Positions 14,745 to 23,193 of a stretch of 64,000 nt of DNA are shown in pieces (the first letter of the stretch is position 1; every line of letters begins with the position of its first letter). Source of the DNA: UBA1227 sp963629305 (GTDB lineage: Bacteria; Bacillota; Clostridia; Oscillospirales; Acutalibacteraceae). Location: NCBI GenBank assembly GCA_963629305.1, contig CAVGIJ010000002.1, forward strand, positions 66,113 to 130,112, given 5' to 3'. Position numbers and translations under genes: made by a program. The notes beneath the pieces are model-generated. The model made no database searches, was not told the DNA's origin, and worked only from the letters and a program-made list of their open reading frames with translations.

Positions 14745-16283
14745 CTATACATATTTCAGTATTGCCTTTACGGCATCTTCAACAGCCCCGTTGTTTTCAA
14801 TCTCGACATCGGATATCTCCTGGTAGATTGGGAGACGTATTTTCTGCATTTCCTTAAGGGTTTCAGGGCTCTTTGAGAGAGGTCTGTCATCTGTCGGCAG
14901 AAGCTCTACGTCACGTCTTATGAAGAATATCTTTCCGTTTTGTCTTATGGCAGGATGATTTTCCGCACTGAGAACGGCTCCGCCGCCGAGTGCGATGATC
15001 TTTCCGCTTTCCTTGCAGTATTTTACAATCTCGTCATGTTCAAGTTCACGGAATTTTTCTTCACCGTATTTTGTTATTATTTCCGCACAACTTCTTTTAT
15101 TTGTTTTTTCGATTTTCTCATCAATATCTATGATGTCACGACCTGTCGCAACGCAGAGAGCTTTTGCAATAGTCGTTTTTCCGCAGCCGGGCATTCCGGT
15201 GAGAATTATATTTTCCATCTCATTCTGAAGTTTGTTCACAATCTCCGCAACTACGGAATTTTGCAGCTTTCTGTCAAAGAATATCTCAAACGATGCCTTT
15301 GCCTGAGCGACAAGCATGTGGAGCCCGCCGGCGTGAGGAATGCCGAGATTTTCCGCTTCAAGCAGGAGACCGGTGAGCTTTGGATTGTATATGATGTCGA
15401 GCACTCCGGTAAGCTTCGGGAAGTTCTTTAGTGAAACAGGTTTTTCAAGGTTGCTTGGATACATGCCGACAGGTGTGGTGTTTACAATGATTTCGGCATC
15501 TGAATGAAGCGGGAGACAGTCGTAGTCAACCGGTCCCTTTCTGGAAATAATTACTATTTCCGATGCGCCGAGCTCTTTCAGTGCGGCACATACTGCTTTT
15601 GAAGCGCCGCCGGAGCCGAGAACGAGAACTTTCTTTCCGTCAATATTTATCCCGGATGCGTATACCATGTACTTGAAGCCTTCAATATCAGTATTGTATG
15701 CACAAAGCTTTCCGTCACGTTTTACGATGGTGTTTGCCGCCCCGCAGTGAAGGACGCTTTCGGAGATTTCATCGCAGAATGTTAAAACTGCGGTCTTATA
15801 AGGAATTGTTACATTGAGTCCTTGAACGTCGGGGCGGGTCAGGAAGGCTTCAAGCCCCTCCGGCGGCGTTTCATGGAGTTTGTAATCATATGCAACTTTA
15901 CCGACAAGTCCGAGCATCTGATGAATCTGCTCCGAATAACTGTGTGAAAGATGTTGACCGAGTAAGCCGTAAATGCCCGGCATCTCTTCCACCTGGCGTT
16001 TTTGCTCCTCATTATAGCCGCGTATCCAGTGCTCCTGATAGTCCTTTGAAAGCTCGATCATTGTTCTGAAAAGGGCAGAGGAGTATGTTCCGAATTCTCC
16101 GCTTCTTTCGGATACGTCTTCTATGATTTGAAGCTCCCTGGTGGTGTCCTCGATAGGCATGTTGTTTTCTGCTTTGTACAGAGCAACGTCTTCAGCGAGT
16201 TTCATTCTCTTTAAAAAAGCGTCAAGTATAGTGTTGTCAAGGCTGTCAAGTTCGTTGCGGACATCTTTGAGATCACGGCTCAT
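14745..16283 (-). CDS. Trifunctional chorismate mutase / shikimate dehydrogenase / shikimate kinase fusion
   Basis: 512 residues, three domains in order. (1) AroQ chorismate mutase, 1-88: R9, R26, K37, D46, R49, E50, S79 and Q83 match the spacing of E. coli R11, R28, K39, D48, R51, E52, S84, Q88. (2) Shikimate dehydrogenase, about 101-345: shikimate-binding SHS (113-115), catalytic K163 in NVTIPYK, D199 in NTDIEG, NADP loop GSGGASKA (223-230), Q327 in LHMLVAQA. (3) Shikimate kinase, about 357-512: P-loop GMPGCGKT (363-370), D386 and D388, R412, GGG (433-435), lid R467 in DDRPLS. All catalytic residues are present. Last gene of the aro operon, 13 bp after pheA. It catalyses steps before and after chorismate on one chain. 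Confidence 0.93.
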   Translation of the reverse strand: MSRDLKDVRNELDSLDNTILDAFLKRMKLAEDVALYKAENNMPIEDTTRELQIIEDVSERSGEFGTYSSALFRTMIELSKDYQEHWIRGYNEEQKRQVEEMPGIYGLLGQHLSHSYSEQIHQMLGLVGKVAYDYKLHETPPEGLEAFLTRPDVQGLNVTIPYKTAVLTFCDEISESVLHCGAANTIVKRDGKLCAYNTDIEGFKYMVYASGINIDGKKVLVLGSGGASKAVCAALKELGASEIVIISRKGPVDYDCLPLHSDAEIIVNTTPVGMYPSNLEKPVSLKNFPKLTGVLDIIYNPKLTGLLLEAENLGIPHAGGLHMLVAQAKASFEIFFDRKLQNSVVAEIVNKLQNEMENIILTGMPGCGKTTIAKALCVATGRDIIDIDEKIEKTNKRSCAEIITKYGEEKFRELEHDEIVKYCKESGKIIALGGGAVLSAENHPAIRQNGKIFFIRRDVELLPTDDRPLSKSPETLKEMQKIRLPIYQEISDVEIENNGAVEDAVKAILKYV

Positions 16284-16296
16284 CTTTGTATCTCCT

Positions 16297-17445
16297 TTAG
16301 GTTTCGGAATAGTTTCCGAGATATTTGAAATAACTGCATGTTGATTTTAGGTCGAGAAGCATATTGAGTACACCCGGAGTATTCACAGATGCCTCAATTT
16401 CAAAGAAGAATGTGAATTCAAAATCCTCGCCCGGTATAGGATAGCTTTCAAGCTTCACGAGGTTTATGCCCAGTGCGGCAAAGTGTGAAAGAATTCCGTA
16501 AAGTGCTCCGGGCTTGTGCTCTGTGCCGAGGATAAGGCTTATTCTGTCAGCACCCGGATAAACAACATTGTCTTTAGTGATACAGATAAAGCGTGTGTAG
16601 TTGTTATCAGTATCCTGAATGTTGTCACTTATTACCGAAAGACCGTAGAGCGATGCACATTCTCTTGAAGCAATAGTCGCAACATGCGGATTTTCTGATT
16701 CGGAGGCATTTCTTGCGGCAATTGCAGTATTTGCTTCAGGAATTATTTTAACATTGCTTGGTAATTCTTTCAAGAATTTACTGCATTGGAGAAGTGCCTG
16801 CTCGTGTGAGTGTATTTCGGTGACATCTGAAATCTTTGTGCCTTTTTTTGCAAGCAACACATGTTTGATACAGAGCTTTTCACTTTTTACTATATGGACA
16901 TTGTGTGTGTTAAGAAGATCATATATCGCCCTTACAGAGCCTCCGCTGCTGTTTTCTATAGGAAGAACGCCGTACCTGCAAAGGCCGCTTTCAACAGCGT
17001 CAAAAACGCTTGAAAACGTGTTGAAGTACATCGGTGTGCCGTAAGGGAAAAGCTTCTTCGCGGCAGTTGCGGAATATGCACCCTCAACGCCTTGACATGC
17101 AATTGTTCCTTTGGTCGGAAATACGGATTCAACAGGGAGGAGTGACTGCTTTATCTCATCCGCATAAGCTCCGGTCGGCGCGATAAGCTCGCCTTGATAT
17201 GCCTTTGAAAGCTCGATAAGGTACGAGAAAAATCTGTAGGTATAAATACCGTAGTCATCGGAATCGTTGACTACTTTTGATAAAAATTCATTTTCTTTTT
17301 TTCTCTGTGTATCCGATGTACGATTTTTATAGTCTGTGTCTGCAAGTTTCTTTGCAATTTTCATTATTTCTTTGAAGTCTGTATACATCTTTTCGGATGC
17401 GTTGACGATTTCATTTGTCATTTCTTCTTTATAGTGGCTTTCCAT
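16297..17445 (-). CDS. pheA: Prephenate dehydratase with ACT domain and a decayed chorismate mutase-like N-terminus
   Basis: 382 residues. Residues 1-90 resemble an AroQ chorismate mutase (ending IELSKAYQ like the neighbouring fusion protein) but lack the Arg residues equivalent to R9 and R26, so mutase activity is doubtful. Residues ~105-285 are prephenate dehydratase: QGVEGAYSATAAKKLF, LPIENSSGGSV and the catalytic NYTRF. Residues ~300-382 are the ACT domain that binds Phe for feedback control: GALYGILSHF and LVKLESYPIPG. Makes phenylpyruvate from prephenate. Site AAGGAAG upstream of ATG; 52 bp after aroC. Confidence 0.93.
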   Translation of the reverse strand: MESHYKEEMTNEIVNASEKMYTDFKEIMKIAKKLADTDYKNRTSDTQRKKENEFLSKVVNDSDDYGIYTYRFFSYLIELSKAYQGELIAPTGAYADEIKQSLLPVESVFPTKGTIACQGVEGAYSATAAKKLFPYGTPMYFNTFSSVFDAVESGLCRYGVLPIENSSGGSVRAIYDLLNTHNVHIVKSEKLCIKHVLLAKKGTKISDVTEIHSHEQALLQCSKFLKELPSNVKIIPEANTAIAARNASESENPHVATIASRECASLYGLSVISDNIQDTDNNYTRFICITKDNVVYPGADRISLILGTEHKPGALYGILSHFAALGINLVKLESYPIPGEDFEFTFFFEIEASVNTPGVLNMLLDLKSTCSYFKYLGNYSET

Positions 17446-17497
17446 TTTAATCTTCCTTTTTTAAAAATTTTTCTTATTTCTTCAAAAGTAACGTGCT

Positions 17498-18607
17498 TTA
17501 CAGGCTGTACCCGTTTTCAAGCAATAAATCCGTTATGACAAGTGCGGCGGCAGCTTCGACAACGGGGACTGCACGCACTGCAACACACGGGTCATGACGC
17601 CCTTTTATTGTTATTTCGGTATTCTCCTTTGTTTCAAGGTTCACTGTCTGTTGAGGTTTGCCGATTGACGGCGTGGGTTTAAAGAACACTTTAAACGTGA
17701 GCGGCATTCCGGTCGTTATTCCGCCGAGAATTCCGCCGTGATGATTTGTCTTTGTAATTACGTGACCGCCTTCGTAGCAAAACGGGTCGTTGTTTTCGGA
17801 ACCTCTTACAGCTGATGCTTCAATACCGTTCCCGAATTCAACAGCCTTTACTGCCGGAATGCCGAACAGGGCAGCTGAAAGTCTGCCCTCAACGCCGTCA
17901 AAAAGAGGTCCGCCGAGACCGACAGGTAGGCCGACTACGGCACATTCGACCACGCCTCCGACAGAGTCGGAGTCTGCCGCAGCTTTCTTTATTTCTTCTT
18001 TCATGAGATCTCCGACAGAGTTATCAATTACCGGGAATTCCTTTTCGTCAATTGCTTTCAAAAATTCACACGCTTTTGAAAGCTGCGGCGGGAGAGCGGC
18101 GGAGAAATCTTTTTCCGCTACTTTTCCGATGCCGGAGATATGTGCGCCTACTGAAATTCCTTTTTGTGAAAGCATCGGCAAACACATTCCTCCGGCAATG
18201 CATACCGAAGCTGTAAGTCTGCCGGAAAAAGGACCTCCGCCGCTCATGTTTACGGTATCACCGTATTTTACGTGAGCAGGGTAGTCGGCGTGCCCCGGTC
18301 TCGGACAATTTTTCAGATTGTCATAGTCCGATGAGTGTACATTGGTATTTTTTATTACCGCTCGGATCGGCTGTCCGTTTGTGACCCCGTTTTCATCAAT
18401 TCCCGATTCAAAAACCGGTCTGTCCGCCTCGCTTCGCGGGGTAGACAACTTGTTTTTTCCGGGCTTTCTGCGGTCTAAGAATTTTTGAAGTTCTTCCTTA
18501 TCTATATGTTTATTTTTCGGAAACCCTTCTATGATTACACCTATTTCAGGTGCGTGGGATTCTCCGAAAACACTTATTTTAAGTTTATTACCGAGTTTTG
18601 ATAACAT
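17498..18607 (-). CDS. aroC: Chorismate synthase
   Basis: 369 residues, full length. FMN-dependent elimination of phosphate from EPSP to give chorismate. Seen: FGESHAPEIGVIIEGFP, DRRKPGKNKLSTPRSE, RPGHADYPAHVKYG, SGGGPFSGRLTA, NHHGGILGGITTGMPL and GRHDPCVAVRAVPVVEA, the standard signatures. The first 20 bp overlap the end of aroA, and its GGAGGTAAAG site lies within aroA, so expression is coupled. Confidence 0.97.
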   Translation of the reverse strand: MLSKLGNKLKISVFGESHAPEIGVIIEGFPKNKHIDKEELQKFLDRRKPGKNKLSTPRSEADRPVFESGIDENGVTNGQPIRAVIKNTNVHSSDYDNLKNCPRPGHADYPAHVKYGDTVNMSGGGPFSGRLTASVCIAGGMCLPMLSQKGISVGAHISGIGKVAEKDFSAALPPQLSKACEFLKAIDEKEFPVIDNSVGDLMKEEIKKAAADSDSVGGVVECAVVGLPVGLGGPLFDGVEGRLSAALFGIPAVKAVEFGNGIEASAVRGSENNDPFCYEGGHVITKTNHHGGILGGITTGMPLTFKVFFKPTPSIGKPQQTVNLETKENTEITIKGRHDPCVAVRAVPVVEAAAALVITDLLLENGYSL

Positions 18608-19889
18608 TTACTTTACCTCCGAGACGCTTGTACTCCTCAAAGAATGTCGGATAGGACTTGTCTATAGCTTCAGCGTTTTTTATTATTACATCATTTTTAC
18701 AAAAGACTCCCGCTGTGGCGGCCGCCATTACAATACGGTGATCATTGTGACTGTCAACCGTTCCGCCCATGAGTGGTGATCCGTAAACCAGCAATGCATC
18801 ATCACCGCTTTTATCAAATGACTCCTCTGCTTTTCCGCCGAGCTTGTTTATGAGTTCGCAAACAGTGGCAAGTCGGTTGCTCTCTTTGTATTTAAGCCGT
18901 TTGCAGCCTGTGAAAAGTGTTTTCCCGTCTGAAAATGCCGCCAAAACGGCAAGTATTGAGATGAGGTCGGGTGTGTTTGTTATGTCTATGATTTTATTGC
19001 CGGGCTTCTCAAATTCTTTTGATAATTCCATGATTTTTGAGTCACCCTGGAGTGATTTCTCAGATACTCCGTGAATCTGTAACCTCCCAAGACCGTCGGA
19101 TGAAGCAGATAGTATATCGTCTTGAAGTTTTGCGATTGCAACAAACGGTGCCGCATTTGACCAGTCGCCCTCGCAAAGAATTTTACCGGGAGAAATGTAT
19201 GTTGAATTTTCATCTACAGAATATTCTGCGTTATTTTTTACCGTTACATTGATACCGAATTGTCTCATTGTCTCAATGGTCATAGTCACATATGAATTTG
19301 ATTCGAGTGGGGACATGAGAACAATTTTGCTGTTTTTTAAAAACGGCAGAATAAACAGGAGACCTGAGACAAATTGTGAGCTTACATTGCCCGGAAGTTT
19401 GAAAATACCGCCGACCGATCCGCTTCCGATTATTATGGAATCCTTTGTCTTCTCAATCTTTGCACCACACTGCGAAAGTGCGGAGATAAGAGGATCGATG
19501 GGCCTTGACATCAGTGATTCCTTTCCCGTTATTCTTATTTCTTTGAAGGTTCCGATGCTGCAAAGAAACACAGAAATGGGGAGGATAAATCTGAGTGTTG
19601 AACCGCTTTCATTGCAGTCGAGTACGGCTGTTTTACTTTCGTTCTTCGCAGAAAATCCGGGTTTTACGTATGCACCGCCGGCAATGAATGCGATTTTTGC
19701 TCCAAGTTCCTTAAGACATGAGTATGTGGCAAAGATATCCTTGGAAATTTTCGTATAACTATCACCGAATTCAATATCCGTGTCCTGTCCGCAAAGAGAT
19801 GCACAAATGAGAAGTCTGTGAAGATGTGATTTTGATTCAATTGCATTGTAATTTCCGTGAAGAGTGCTTCTTGTGACTGCAATATCCAT
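18588..19889 (-). CDS. aroA: 3-phosphoshikimate 1-carboxyvinyltransferase (EPSP synthase)
   Basis: 433 residues. Transfers the enolpyruvyl group of PEP to shikimate 3-phosphate. Seen: KSHLHRLLICASL (K and R of the S3P site), NESGSTLRFILPI, GKESLMSRPIDPLI, SSQFVSGLLFILP, GDWSNAAPFVAIA, KESNRLATVCELI, DSHNDHRIVMAAA. Site GGGGTGA upstream of ATG. It sits 15 bp after aroB and overlaps aroC. Confidence 0.97.
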   Translation of the reverse strand: MDIAVTRSTLHGNYNAIESKSHLHRLLICASLCGQDTDIEFGDSYTKISKDIFATYSCLKELGAKIAFIAGGAYVKPGFSAKNESKTAVLDCNESGSTLRFILPISVFLCSIGTFKEIRITGKESLMSRPIDPLISALSQCGAKIEKTKDSIIIGSGSVGGIFKLPGNVSSQFVSGLLFILPFLKNSKIVLMSPLESNSYVTMTIETMRQFGINVTVKNNAEYSVDENSTYISPGKILCEGDWSNAAPFVAIAKLQDDILSASSDGLGRLQIHGVSEKSLQGDSKIMELSKEFEKPGNKIIDITNTPDLISILAVLAAFSDGKTLFTGCKRLKYKESNRLATVCELINKLGGKAEESFDKSGDDALLVYGSPLMGGTVDSHNDHRIVMAAATAGVFCKNDVIIKNAEAIDKSYPTFFEEYKRLGGKVNVIKTR

Positions 19890-19904
19890 TTTTTCACCCC
19901 AAAT

Positions 19905-21062
19905 TTATTTCATAAGCCCGAGAGATACAAAGGTTTTTACTTCCTGCACCGGAACATCTCTCAAGACACATTTACCCACACACTCCGGGATGATAAGCGT
20001 TATTGTGTCTCCCGTACGTTTTTTATCATTGAGTGCATATACGGAAATATTTCCGTACTCACTTTCGGGTATCATGTCTTGGCAGAGGCTGAGGTCTGTC
20101 GGAAGAAAGAACTTTTTGAGCAATGTATCCACTGCCTTTGATGTTCCTTTTTCTGCATATCCGAGCCTTTCCGAGCTGTTTGTTATTATCGACATGCCGA
20201 GTGAGACCGCGCGTCCGTGCGTCATTTTGTATGAACTTATTTTTTCAAGTGAATGTCCTATAGTATGACCGAGATTGAGCATTTTTCGCTCGCCTGTATC
20301 AAATTCGTCTTTGAATACATATTCGGCTTTTGTTTTTACGGATTCCGCAATTATCTCCGGAAGATGATCTTCAAGAGTGTCGTAGATATCCTCCATTGAT
20401 TGTGTTTTGATTTCGTTGAACAGCTCAAGAAGTCTTCCGCCATTAAGAATTGCATATTTTATGCACTCCGCGAGTCCGTCTGTCAATGTCTGACAGGGAA
20501 GAGTTTTCAGAGTCTTTGTGTCACAGATGACCGTGCGTGGCTGGAGGAACGCACCCGCGAGATTTTTTCCGCTCTTTAGGTCTATTGCCGTTTTCCCGCC
20601 GACCGATGAGTCGACAGCGGCAAGCAGAGTGGTCGGAATTTGTATGAAATCAATTCCTCGCAGATATGTTGCCGCAGCAAAGCCGGATATGTCTCCGACA
20701 ACGCCTCCGCCAAGTGCAACAATGCAGTCTGAACGCGTTATTTCCTTCTCTGCGAGAAATTCCCATATACCTTCGAGTGTCTTGATATTTTTTGACTGTT
20801 CTCCGGCTTCAAATGTAAATGATACTGCCGTAAAGCCCTCTTTGTTTATGGAACGGCATACTCTGCCAAGATAAAGCGGAGCAACGTTTGAGTCGGTTAT
20901 AACAGCTATTTTTTTTGCTTTTACAATACTTTCATCGTTTTTATCGAGACTTTCGGGAAATGTATTTTTTATCAATAAACCGACACTGTCAATGAGGTCT
21001 GTTCCGATATGTACCGTGTAATTTGAAGATGCACATACATTTATGTCTGTAATAAGATTCAT
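19905..21062 (-). CDS. aroB: 3-dehydroquinate synthase
   Basis: 385 residues. NAD- and divalent-metal-dependent cyclisation of DAHP to 3-dehydroquinate. Seen: TFEAGEQSKNIKTLEGIWEFL, ALGGGVVGDISGFAAATYLRGIDFIQIPTTLLAAVDSSVGGKTAID, AECIKYAIL, NLGHTIGHSLEK with metal-binding His, and HGRAVSLGM. Starts within the stop of tyrA (1-bp TGATG-type overlap). The next enzyme of the pathway, 3-dehydroquinate dehydratase, is not in this operon. Confidence 0.97.
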   Translation of the reverse strand: MNLITDINVCASSNYTVHIGTDLIDSVGLLIKNTFPESLDKNDESIVKAKKIAVITDSNVAPLYLGRVCRSINKEGFTAVSFTFEAGEQSKNIKTLEGIWEFLAEKEITRSDCIVALGGGVVGDISGFAAATYLRGIDFIQIPTTLLAAVDSSVGGKTAIDLKSGKNLAGAFLQPRTVICDTKTLKTLPCQTLTDGLAECIKYAILNGGRLLELFNEIKTQSMEDIYDTLEDHLPEIIAESVKTKAEYVFKDEFDTGERKMLNLGHTIGHSLEKISSYKMTHGRAVSLGMSIITNSSERLGYAEKGTSKAVDTLLKKFFLPTDLSLCQDMIPESEYGNISVYALNDKKRTGDTITLIIPECVGKCVLRDVPVQEVKTFVSLGLMK

Positions 21063-21919
21063 CAGTCACACCCGTCTTTATCATTGAGTTTTTTTATCAG
21101 TCCGTCCTCAAGCAGACCGTACAGTTTTTTTTCGTCGTTTTCGTCAAGGGCTTCAAGGTAATTGTTCAGATTTTCGATAAGCTCACGAAGCTCCGCGCAG
21201 AGATTTTCTCTGTTATCAAGAAACAATTCCGTCCACATGGCGGGATCAAGCCTTGCAACCCTCGTCATGTCCTTATAGCTTCCTGCGGAAAATCCCATGT
21301 GTTTTTGCGAAGTAGGGGATTTTATGTAGGCACTTGACGTTATATGCGCAAGCTGTGATGTATAAGAGATAATTCTGTCATGCTCTTCCATGGTTGTAAA
21401 TACTACCGTACCGAATCCGGACTTAAGATAAAGTGATTTAAGCGCGTCAAGACAATTGATATCTGTTTCTTTTTGCGGTACGAGAATCATAGATGCACCT
21501 TGAAAGAGGGAGGAATCGGAATTCGCAAATCCGGAAACTTCTTTTCCTGCCATAGGATGACCTCCGACATACGGAAAGCCATACTCTTTTGAAATGGGGA
21601 TAATCGCCTTCATTACGACACGTTTTATACCGCATAAGTCACAGAGCAATGTATCCTTGCTGAAATATTTTGCATTGTCACGTACCCAGTTTATAAGCTT
21701 TTGAGGGGTAAGAGCAATCATAATGAGGTCACAGTCTTTTATTTTCTCCTCTGTGAGTTTTCCTTTTATGCTGCCTGACATAATTGCCATATTCATTACA
21801 TTTTGGTCTATGTCAATTCCGAAAACAGTTGCATCCGTGTACTCGGTGACAGCTTTTGCCATTGATCCGCCTATGAGACCGAGTCCGACTATACCGACGG
21901 TTTGGATTTTTTTATTCAT
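21062..21919 (-). CDS. tyrA: Prephenate dehydrogenase
   Basis: 285 residues. NAD(P)-dependent oxidative decarboxylation of prephenate to 4-hydroxyphenylpyruvate, the tyrosine branch. N-terminal Rossmann fold GLGLIGGSMAKAV, then CDLCGIKRVVM, GGHPMAGKEVSGF and HDRIISYTSQLAHITSSA. No ACT domain follows, so Tyr feedback on this chain is not evident; control probably comes through the operon leader and through AroF. Confidence 0.95.
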   Translation of the reverse strand: MNKKIQTVGIVGLGLIGGSMAKAVTEYTDATVFGIDIDQNVMNMAIMSGSIKGKLTEEKIKDCDLIMIALTPQKLINWVRDNAKYFSKDTLLCDLCGIKRVVMKAIIPISKEYGFPYVGGHPMAGKEVSGFANSDSSLFQGASMILVPQKETDINCLDALKSLYLKSGFGTVVFTTMEEHDRIISYTSQLAHITSSAYIKSPTSQKHMGFSAGSYKDMTRVARLDPAMWTELFLDNRENLCAELRELIENLNNYLEALDENDEKKLYGLLEDGLIKKLNDKDGCD

Positions 21920-21931
21920 TGCCGACCTTCC

Positions 21932-22933
21932 TTATGAAATAACCTTGTGAATTTCCATGCATTTTTTTGCAACCTTGTCGAACTCTTCCGGACGAAGACA
22001 TTGCGGACCGTCTGAAAGTGCATGAGGAGGATCATTGTGAACCTCAATTATGAGTCCGTCACAGCCTGCCGCAACACCGGAATAGGAGAGTGGCGGAACA
22101 AGCTCGGCTTTGCCGCCTGAGTGACTCGGGTCTATAACTATGGGTAGATGTGTGAGCTTTTTGAGAACAGGTACTGCCGCAACATCCAAAGTATTTCTGG
22201 TATATGTCTCGAATGTGCGTATGCCGCGCTCGCATAGGATGACCTGCTTGTTTCCGCCTGACATGATGTATTCGGCACTCATGAGAAGCTCTTCATATGT
22301 CGAGGAAAGACCTCTCTTTAAAAGAATGGGCTTGTCAATTTGACCGAGAACCTTGAGAAGTTCAAAATTTTGCATATTTCTCGCTCCGACTTGAATGATA
22401 TCCACGTCTTTGAAAAGCTGAAGCTGTGAGATGTCCATTATTTCAGTGACGATGGGAAGTCCTGTTGCCTCTCGTGCCTCAAGCAAAAGCTCGATTCCGT
22501 CTGCGCGCAGTCCTTGGAAGGAATAGGGGGATGTACGTGGTTTAAAAGCACCGCCGCGGAGGATTGTTGCTCCGCTTTCTTTTACGGCTTTTGCGATTCC
22601 TATAATCTGTTCTTTTGATTCTACAGAACACGGTCCGGCAATAAGGGTAAGGTTCCCGCCGCCGATTTTTGTTCCGGCAACTTCGACTACCGTGTCCTCG
22701 GGATGAAATTTTCTGTTTGCCTTTTTGTATGGTTCCTGGATTCTTTTTACATTTTCGACAATATCAAGTGCCGAAATTAGGTCAATGTCAACCAAAGTGG
22801 TGTCTCCCACAAGTCCCCAAATTGTTTGGTGCATACCTTGTGATTCGTGAATCTGAAGACCCTTGTCGGTTATCCAGCCTCGAAGACTTTCAAGTTGTTC
22901 TCTGTTTGGATTTTCTTTTAAGATGATTACCAT
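21932..22933 (-). CDS. aroF: 3-deoxy-7-phosphoheptulonate synthase, type I-beta
   Basis: 333 residues from ATG at 22933 (site AAGGAAGGAAA). First enzyme of aromatic synthesis: PEP plus erythrose 4-phosphate to DAHP. Residues 1-85 form the ferredoxin-like regulatory domain typical of the T. maritima type that responds to Tyr/Phe; the barrel follows with AGPCSVES, LRGGAFKPRTSPYSFQGL, QVGARNMQNFELL, KRGLSSTYEE, CERGIRTFE, IDPSHSGGK and IEVHNDPPHALSDGPQ. First structural gene after the Phe/Tyr leader and attenuator. Confidence 0.97.
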   Translation of the reverse strand: MVIILKENPNREQLESLRGWITDKGLQIHESQGMHQTIWGLVGDTTLVDIDLISALDIVENVKRIQEPYKKANRKFHPEDTVVEVAGTKIGGGNLTLIAGPCSVESKEQIIGIAKAVKESGATILRGGAFKPRTSPYSFQGLRADGIELLLEAREATGLPIVTEIMDISQLQLFKDVDIIQVGARNMQNFELLKVLGQIDKPILLKRGLSSTYEELLMSAEYIMSGGNKQVILCERGIRTFETYTRNTLDVAAVPVLKKLTHLPIVIDPSHSGGKAELVPPLSYSGVAAGCDGLIIEVHNDPPHALSDGPQCLRPEEFDKVAKKCMEIHKVIS

Positions 22934-22955
22934 TGTTATTTCCTTCCTTCTCAAA

Positions 22956-22993
22956 TAAAAAAACAGACCCCACAGCCGGTTGACTGTGAGGTC
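22956..22993 (-). terminator. Attenuator hairpin of the aro operon
   Basis: On the minus strand GACCTCACAG pairs with CTGTGGGGTC (10 bp, one G-U) around an 8-nt loop and exits into TGTTTTTTTATTT. It sits between the leader peptide stop (23031) and aroF (22933), the place expected for a regulated terminator. Confidence 0.9.
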
Positions 22994-23030
22994 GCACTAT
23001 CAATTCTACAAAATGTCGTAGTTTCTCGTG

Positions 23031-23126
23031 TCAGCACTCTTGTTCAGCCATACCGAAATAAACCTTATCAAAAAAGTAGATAAAGCTAAAGTAACGGTAT
23101 TCAGCTGTGAGAGTTCTGTAAGTCAT
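23031..23126 (-). CDS. Leader peptide of the aromatic operon, rich in Tyr and Phe codons
   Basis: 31-codon ORF (ATG at 23126, TGA at 23031) with an AAGGAG site (23141-23136) 9 nt upstream. Five Tyr (codons 3, 10, 12, 17, 23) and five Phe codons (13, 15, 18, 19, 24); codons 10-24 include the stretch EYRYFSFIYFF. No Trp codon. A promoter lies 30 bp upstream and a U-tailed hairpin 37 nt downstream, before aroF. This is the architecture of ribosome-mediated attenuation: starvation for Phe or Tyr would stall the ribosome on these codons and prevent the terminator from forming. No antiterminator is firmly identified by eye; AGGUU at codons 21-23 could pair with GACCU of the terminator's 5' arm. Confidence 0.88.
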   Translation of the reverse strand: MTYRTLTAEYRYFSFIYFFDKVYFGMAEQEC

Positions 23127-23155
23127 GAGAACCTGCTCCTTTTGTTGTTGATGAA

Positions 23156-23184
23156 ATGCTATCACAAGTCGTTTGGCGTGTCAA
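23156..23184 (-). promoter_or_regulatory. Promoter of the aro leader
   Basis: Minus strand: perfect TTGACA (23184-23179), 17-bp spacer, TAGCAT (23161-23156). Start expected near 23149, giving a ~23-nt lead to the leader ORF. Confidence 0.8.
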
Positions 23185-23193
23185 CAGAAACTT

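Noticed and set aside
22934..23193. T-box or riboswitch ahead of aroF
   Set aside because: No TGGTACCGCG element or recognised aptamer is present; the Tyr/Phe-rich leader ORF and hairpin explain the region better.
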